35,629 nt of DNA from Mesorhizobium temperatum. Its GTDB lineage: Bacteria; Pseudomonadota; Alphaproteobacteria; Rhizobiales; Rhizobiaceae. Of this stretch, positions 31,345 through 35,629 are shown piece by piece. The notes under the pieces are model-generated. The model was not told where the DNA came from, searched no databases, and saw only the letters and a list, made by a program, of their open reading frames with translations. Within the stretch, counting starts at the first letter, position 1. Every line of letters begins with the position of its first letter. Both the position numbers and the translations under genes were made by a program. The DNA lies in NCBI RefSeq assembly GCF_002284575.1, contig NZ_NPKJ01000048.1:253899-289527 (forward strand). Reading direction: 5' to 3'.

Positions 31345-32634
31345 TCATGAAGTGGGCGGGCGATGCCTGCGGTTCACTGTTGCCGGCCGTCCCGCGATCG
31401 AAAGCCGCGTTTCCTGCCTGGCCCGCTCGGCCACCACCTTGCCCCTGGCGATGACGCAGAGGCGCTCGGGGCGCAGGCGCAAGGCCTCGACCGGATCGCC
31501 GGCATCGAGCACGACGAGGCTGGCGCGCTTGCCGACCGCCAGGCCGAGATGGTCGAGGCCCATGATGGCGGCGTTGACGTTCGTGACCATATCGAAGCAG
31601 CGCGCCATGTCGGCCGGGCTCGACATCTGGGCGACGTGAAGGCCCATGAAGGCGACGTCGAGCATGTCGGCGGTGCCCAGCGAATACCAGGGGTCGAGCA
31701 CGCAATCCTGGCCCCAGCCGACGCGGATGCCGTGGGCAAGCATTTCCTTGACCCGCGTCAGGCCGCGGCGTTTGGGGTATGTGTCGTGCCGGCCCTGCAG
31801 CATGATGTTGATCAGCGGATTGGGGATCGCCGAGATACCTGCCTCGGCGATCAGCGGCAACAGCTTCGAGACATAGTAATTGTCCATCGAGTGCATCGAA
31901 GTAAGATGCGAGCCGGCGACCCTGCCCTGCAGGCCGAGGCGTTGCGTCTCATAGGCTAGCTGTTCGATATGGCGCGACAGAGGATCATCGGTCTCGTCGC
32001 AATGCAGGTCGACCATGAGGCCGCGCTTTGCCGCGATTTCGCAAAGTTCCGTCACCGAACGCGTGCCGTCGGCCATGGTGCGCTCGAAATGCGGAATGCC
32101 GCCGACGATGTCTACACCCATGTCGAGCGCCCGGATGGTGTTATCGCGCGCCGTCGGCGAGCGATAAAACCCATCCTGCGGGAAGGCGACCAGTTGCAGG
32201 TCGATATAGGGCGCGACCGTCTTCTTCACATCGAGCAGGGCTTCGACCGCCAGCAACCTGGTATCGCAGACATCGACATGGGTGCGGATGGCGAGCAGGC
32301 CCATGGACACCGCCCAGTCGCAATAGGCGAGCGCACGCTCGCGCACTGCTTCGTGCGTCAACAGCGGCTTCAGCTCGCCCCACAGCGAAATGCCTTCCAG
32401 AAGCGTGCCCGACGCGTTGATGCGCGGGATGCCCAGGGAGAGCGTGGCGTCCATGTGAAAATGCGGATCGACGAAAGGCGGCGAGATCAGATTGCCATGG
32501 GCGTCGATCGCCGTGCCCGCGCTAACGTTCAGCTGCGGCTCGATGGCCGCGATCGTCTCGCCGATGATGCCGATATCGGCGATCGTGCCATCGGGCAGTA
32601 TGCCGCCGCGGACGATAAGGTCAAAAGTCATCAT
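31345..32634 (-). CDS. codA: Cytosine deaminase-like amidohydrolase
   Basis: A 429-residue metal-dependent amidohydrolase closely matching the CodA pattern. Metal and catalytic residues are H58 and H60 (DPHFHMD), H211 and E214 (HCDETDDP), H243 (SHLTSMH) and D310 (GQDCVLDPWYSLG), each three positions below the E. coli CodA numbering. Q153 (FPQDG) and W316 also match. The residue that follows the catalytic Asp, D314 in E. coli CodA, is Cys here (C311), so the preferred base may differ. ATG 32634 has GAGGTGG upstream. The usual reaction is cytosine to uracil; another ring deaminase activity is possible. Confidence 0.82.
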   Translation of the reverse strand: MMTFDLIVRGGILPDGTIADIGIIGETIAAIEPQLNVSAGTAIDAHGNLISPPFVDPHFHMDATLSLGIPRINASGTLLEGISLWGELKPLLTHEAVRERALAYCDWAVSMGLLAIRTHVDVCDTRLLAVEALLDVKKTVAPYIDLQLVAFPQDGFYRSPTARDNTIRALDMGVDIVGGIPHFERTMADGTRSVTELCEIAAKRGLMVDLHCDETDDPLSRHIEQLAYETQRLGLQGRVAGSHLTSMHSMDNYYVSKLLPLIAEAGISAIPNPLINIMLQGRHDTYPKRRGLTRVKEMLAHGIRVGWGQDCVLDPWYSLGTADMLDVAFMGLHVAQMSSPADMARCFDMVTNVNAAIMGLDHLGLAVGKRASLVVLDAGDPVEALRLRPERLCVIARGKVVAERARQETRLSIAGRPATVNRRHRPPTS

Positions 32635-32678
32635 CGCCACCTCGTTCAAAAAAGCCGGAACCTTCAGCCGTGGCTCTC

Positions 32679-32818
32679 CCTTCTCCCCCTGTGGGAGAAG
32701 GTGGCCGCGAAGCGGCCGGATGAGGGCTCCAGCTTGGCACCGGCGGCACTCCGTCCAGCACCCCTCAACCGTCTTGGCGCTGCGCGCCAATCCACCTTCT
32801 CCCACAAGGGGAGAAGGA
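32679..32818. repeat. Intergenic hairpin repeat, copy 4 (two-unit)
   Basis: Two units lie head to head. The left has CTTCTCCCCCTGTGGGAGAAG (32680-32700) and GGCCGC-GAA-GCGGCC. The right, 32745-32818, is nearly the sequence seen at 1-80, ending CCTTCTCCCACAAGGGGAGAAGG. It lies between the ilvD stop and the deaminase start on the minus strand, so it could end or stabilise the ilvD transcript. Confidence 0.8.
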
Positions 32819-32825
32819 GAAGCCT

Positions 32826-34670
32826 CTATTCCGGCACATACCTTACCGCACCCTTTGCAGCACTGGTCGCCATCGAGGCGTAGGCGCGCAAGGCCATCGT
32901 CACCTTGCGCTTGCGCTTTTCCTCTGGCTTCCAGGCGGCAGCTCCCTTTGCCTCCATCGCGGCGCGGCGGGCGGCCAGTTCCGCATCGTCGACGGCAAGC
33001 CGGATGGTGCGGTTCGGGATATCGATCTCGATCGTGTCGCCCTCATGCACCAGCCCGATCAGCCCGCCTTCCGCCGCCTCGGGAGAAGCATGGCCGATCG
33101 ACAGGCCCGAAGTGCCGCCGGAAAAGCGGCCATCAGTGACCAGCGCGCAGGCTTTGCCGAGGCCCTTCGACTTGAGGTAGCTGGTCGGATAGAGCATTTC
33201 CTGCATGCCGGGGCCGCCGCGCGGCCCTTCGTAGCGGATGACGACGACATCGCCGGCCTTGATCTCGTTGGACAGGATCGCCTTGACGCTGGCGTCCTGG
33301 CTTTCGAACACCCTGGCCGGGCCGGTGAATTTCAGGATCGATTCATCGACGCCCGCGGTCTTCACGATGCAGCCGTCGAGCGCAAGGTTGCCCTTCAGCA
33401 CGGCAAGGCCACCGTCCTTGGAAAAAGGATATTGGGCCGAGCGGATGACACCCTTCTCCCGGTCGAGATCGAGTTCGTCCCAGCGGCGATCCTGGCTGAA
33501 GGCAACCTGCGTCGGCACGCCGCCTGGGGCCGCCAGAAAGAAGTCGCGAACGTTCTGGCTTGAAGTGCGCGAGATATCCCAATGGTCGAGCGCTTCGCCG
33601 AGACTTGCGGTGTGCACGGTCGGCAGGTCGCGGTTGATCAGTCCGGCGTTGTCGAGCTGACCGAGGATCGCCATGATGCCGCCGGCGCGGTGGACGTCCT
33701 CCATGTGCACATCCGCCTTGGCCGGCGCCACCTTGCACAGCACCGGAACCCGCCGCGACAGCCGGTCGATGTCCTCCATGGTGAAATCGACCTCGCCCTC
33801 ATGCGCGGCAGCCAGGATGTGCAGCACGGTGTTGGTCGAGCCGCCCATGGCAATGTCGAGCGTCATGGCGTTCTCGAAAGCGCCCTTCGAGGCGATGCTG
33901 CGCGGCAGCGCCGTGTCGTCGTCCTGCTCGTAGTAGCGCTGGGCGAGATCGACGATCAGATGGCCGGCCTCCACGAACAGCCGCTTGCGGTCGGCATGGG
34001 TGGCCAGCGTCGAACCGTTGCCGGGCAGCGAAAGGCCAAGCGCCTCAGTCAGGCAATTCATCGAATTGGCGGTGAACATGCCCGAGCAGGAGCCGCAGGT
34101 CGGGCAAGCCGAGCGCTCGATGGTCTTGACGTCCTCGTCAGAGATCTTGTCGTCAGCGGCAGCGACCATAGCGTCGACCAGATCGAGCGCCTGCGTCTTG
34201 CCGGCGAGCACCACTTTGCCGGCTTCCATCGGCCCGCCGGAGACGAAGACTGTCGGGATGTTGAGGCGCAGCGACGCCATCAGCATGCCCGGCGTGATCT
34301 TGTCGCAATTGGAGATGCAGACCATGGCGTCGGCGCAGTGGGCGTTGACCATATACTCGACCGAGTCGGCGATCAGCTCGCGCGAAGGCAGCGAATAGAG
34401 CATGCCGTCATGACCCATGGCGATGCCGTCGTCGACAGCGATGGTGTTGAACTCCTTGGCCACGCCGCCGGCCTTCTCGATCTCGCGGGCGACCAACTGG
34501 CCGAGATCCTTGAGATGGACGTGGCCCGGAACGAACTGGGTGAAGGAATTGACGACAGCGATGATCGGCTTGCCGAAATCGGAATCCTTCATGCCGGTGG
34601 CGCGCCACAGGCCGCGGGCGCCGGCCATGTTGCGGCCATGGGTGGTGGTGCGGGAGCGATAGGCAGGCAT
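32826..34670 (-). CDS. ilvD: Dihydroxy-acid dehydratase
   Basis: A 614-residue protein matching the biosynthetic IlvD of E. coli (616 residues). It dehydrates 2,3-dihydroxy-3-methylvalerate and 2,3-dihydroxyisovalerate in isoleucine and valine synthesis. Cluster ligands C122 (SNCDKITPG) and C195 ([16 protein letters not shown]) have the E. coli numbers. The position of the third cysteine of [2Fe-2S] relatives reads FVPGH here, consistent with the oxygen-sensitive [4Fe-4S] type. The loop [14 protein letters not shown] near the C terminus carries the active-site serine. AAGGAAAA precedes the ATG. A hairpin repeat follows the stop. Confidence 0.95.
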   Translation of the reverse strand: MPAYRSRTTTHGRNMAGARGLWRATGMKDSDFGKPIIAVVNSFTQFVPGHVHLKDLGQLVAREIEKAGGVAKEFNTIAVDDGIAMGHDGMLYSLPSRELIADSVEYMVNAHCADAMVCISNCDKITPGMLMASLRLNIPTVFVSGGPMEAGKVVLAGKTQALDLVDAMVAAADDKISDEDVKTIERSACPTCGSCSGMFTANSMNCLTEALGLSLPGNGSTLATHADRKRLFVEAGHLIVDLAQRYYEQDDDTALPRSIASKGAFENAMTLDIAMGGSTNTVLHILAAAHEGEVDFTMEDIDRLSRRVPVLCKVAPAKADVHMEDVHRAGGIMAILGQLDNAGLINRDLPTVHTASLGEALDHWDISRTSSQNVRDFFLAAPGGVPTQVAFSQDRRWDELDLDREKGVIRSAQYPFSKDGGLAVLKGNLALDGCIVKTAGVDESILKFTGPARVFESQDASVKAILSNEIKAGDVVVIRYEGPRGGPGMQEMLYPTSYLKSKGLGKACALVTDGRFSGGTSGLSIGHASPEAAEGGLIGLVHEGDTIEIDIPNRTIRLAVDDAELAARRAAMEAKGAAAWKPEEKRKRKVTMALRAYASMATSAAKGAVRYVPE

Positions 34671-34923
34671 GAATTTTCCTTGACTGGCCGGCGGCGCTCG
34701 ATGGGAGCGCGGCGGCGCTGAATTCGACCGCAGGCGTTATAGACGCCGACGCCTGGTCTGGCCACAATTTTGCGCCGCGCCAGATTCTTTCGAAAATTTC
34801 GATGCCACTGTCGGATTGCGCGCCGAGCAGCCGTCCTTGGGCAAACGGCAAGAGGATGGCAGCATTCTCTGAGCCAGCCGTTTCACCGTGATAGCAACCG
34901 AAAACAGCCCGAGGAGCAAGCAA

Positions 34924-35397
34924 ATGCAAAAGATCACCCCCTGCCTGTGGTTCAACGACCAGGCCGAGGAGGCCATGAACCACTACATCTCCATCTTCAA
35001 GAACTCGAAGGTGCTGAGCGTAATGCGCTGGCCCAAGGGCAGCGGCGATAATGAGGGCAAGGTGCTGGTGACCTATTTCGAGCTCGACGGCGTGCAGTTC
35101 CAGGCGCTCAACGGCGGGCCGCAATTCAAGTTCACCGAGGCAGTCTCGCTCTCCATCGACTGCAAGACGCAGGAGGAGGTCGACTATTTCTGGGACAGGC
35201 TCATCGAGGGCGGTGGCGAGCCCAGCCAGTGCAGCTGGCTGAAGGACAAATTCGGCGTCTCCTGGCAAGTCGTGCCGGAGCAATTGCCGAGGCTGCTGCA
35301 GGACCCCGACACGGAAAAGGCCGGCCGTGTCATGCAGGCGATGATGCAAATGACCAAGATCGACATCGCCAAGATCGAAGAGGCAGCCAGGGGGTGA
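34924..35397 (+). CDS. PhnB-like VOC protein (3-demethylubiquinone-9 methyltransferase-like fold)
   Basis: A 157-residue protein of the PhnB/YjdN-type VOC branch, labelled in databases as 3-demethylubiquinone-9 3-methyltransferase-like although no methylation is shown. The opening QKITPCLWFNDQAEEAMNHY and the segments FQALNGGPQFKFTEAVSLSI, VDYFWDRLIEGGGE and KDKFGVSWQVVPEQLPRLL are its hallmarks. GAGGAG lies just before ATG 34924. The 253-bp gap between it and the divergent ilvD gene holds their promoters but no clear motif was read. Its function is not known. Confidence 0.82.
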   Translation: MQKITPCLWFNDQAEEAMNHYISIFKNSKVLSVMRWPKGSGDNEGKVLVTYFELDGVQFQALNGGPQFKFTEAVSLSIDCKTQEEVDYFWDRLIEGGGEPSQCSWLKDKFGVSWQVVPEQLPRLLQDPDTEKAGRVMQAMMQMTKIDIAKIEEAARG

Positions 35398-35415
35398 GTG
35401 AGCCGTCCGATCTTG

Positions 35416-35551
35416 CCTTCTCCCCTTGTGGGAGAAGGTGAATCGGCGCGCAGCGCCGAGACGGTTGAGGGGTGTTGGACAGAATGAGGCGTCGGTGTTC
35501 CCTGGAACACCCCTCATCCGTCGCCTTCGGCGACACCTTCTCCCACAAGGG
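35416..35551. repeat. Intergenic hairpin repeat, copy 5 (two-unit)
   Basis: The left unit is CCTTCTCCCCTTGTGGGAGAAGG followed by CGGCGCGCAGCGCCG. The right unit is the inverse form, with CGCCTTCGGCG and CACCTTCTCCCACAAGGG. A central GGTGTTCCCTGGAACACC palindrome joins them. It follows the PhnB-like gene. The remaining bases to the window end (35552-35629) show no recognisable gene. Confidence 0.8.
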
Positions 35552-35629
35552 CTAGCGTGCGCACATATTTGCTTCGAGTGGTTTAGTTTGGATTTGCAAG
35601 AGCGAAGCCCTCGGCGATGGCGTGGAAGC

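Noticed and set aside
1..35551. Repeated CCTTCTCCC hairpins as a CRISPR array
   Set aside because: The copies are kilobases apart, palindromic and at gene ends, with no regular spacers and no cas genes.

Overview
The window is a high-GC stretch of alphaproteobacterial chromosome or chromid. Gene families, codon use, an NAD-linked fds formate dehydrogenase, a ydcSTUV-patD type transporter operon and a family of GC-rich hairpin repeats (CCTTCTCCC...TTGTGGGAGAAGG) together point to a rhizobial species, most likely Mesorhizobium or a close relative. That assignment is inference from gene content only. No tRNA, rRNA, CRISPR array, integrase or transposase was found.

Layout. 1-4.4 kb: an L-arabonate dehydratase-like IlvD/Edd enzyme with a candidate operator, a stand-alone CoxG/SRPBCC protein, a cysteine-free Mrp/ApbC ATPase and a VOC protein. 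4.4-11.6 kb: a LysR regulator followed by a complete formate dehydrogenase operon fdsG-fdsB-fdsA-fdhD(fdsC)-fdsD, with tandem LysR-type dyads in the gap. 11.7-14.3 kb: an alpha/beta-hydrolase/degenerate cyclase/LuxR-HTH fusion, a frameshifted exported carboxymuconolactone-decarboxylase-like gene and a SnoaL-like protein. 14.5-21.3 kb (minus strand): a LysR regulator and a ydcS-ydcT-ydcU-ydcV-patD operon (polyamine-type ABC importer plus gamma-aminobutyraldehyde dehydrogenase), broken up by large hairpin repeats. 21.3-26.5 kb: a DeoR regulator divergent from a choline-kinase-like gene that overlaps a dimethylglycine/sarcosine-dehydrogenase-like flavoprotein, then a convergent methyltransferase. 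26.7-30.8 kb: a second choline-kinase-like gene and an EamA/DMT permease, split by a 2.3-kb insertion bounded by direct repeats. 31-35.6 kb: a small lipoprotein, a CodA-like deaminase, ilvD and a PhnB-like protein.

How the genes may work together. The ydc operon, kinases, tetrahydrofolate-type FAD oxidase, methyltransferase and DMT permease look like uptake and breakdown of an amine or methylated amino-alcohol. One-carbon units released by the oxidase could end as formate, which the nearby fds complex oxidises to CO2 with NADH production. This link is inferred from neighbourhood and families.

The most unusual feature is the insertion at 27264-29930. The last 300 bp of the second kinase and 22 bp of the permease 3' end occur twice, as about 93% identical direct copies in the coding part. 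They flank a foreign-looking segment with a hypothetical gene and a sugar- or lipid-type methyltransferase. The arrangement looks like a single-crossover integration of a small circle, or capture from a related strain.
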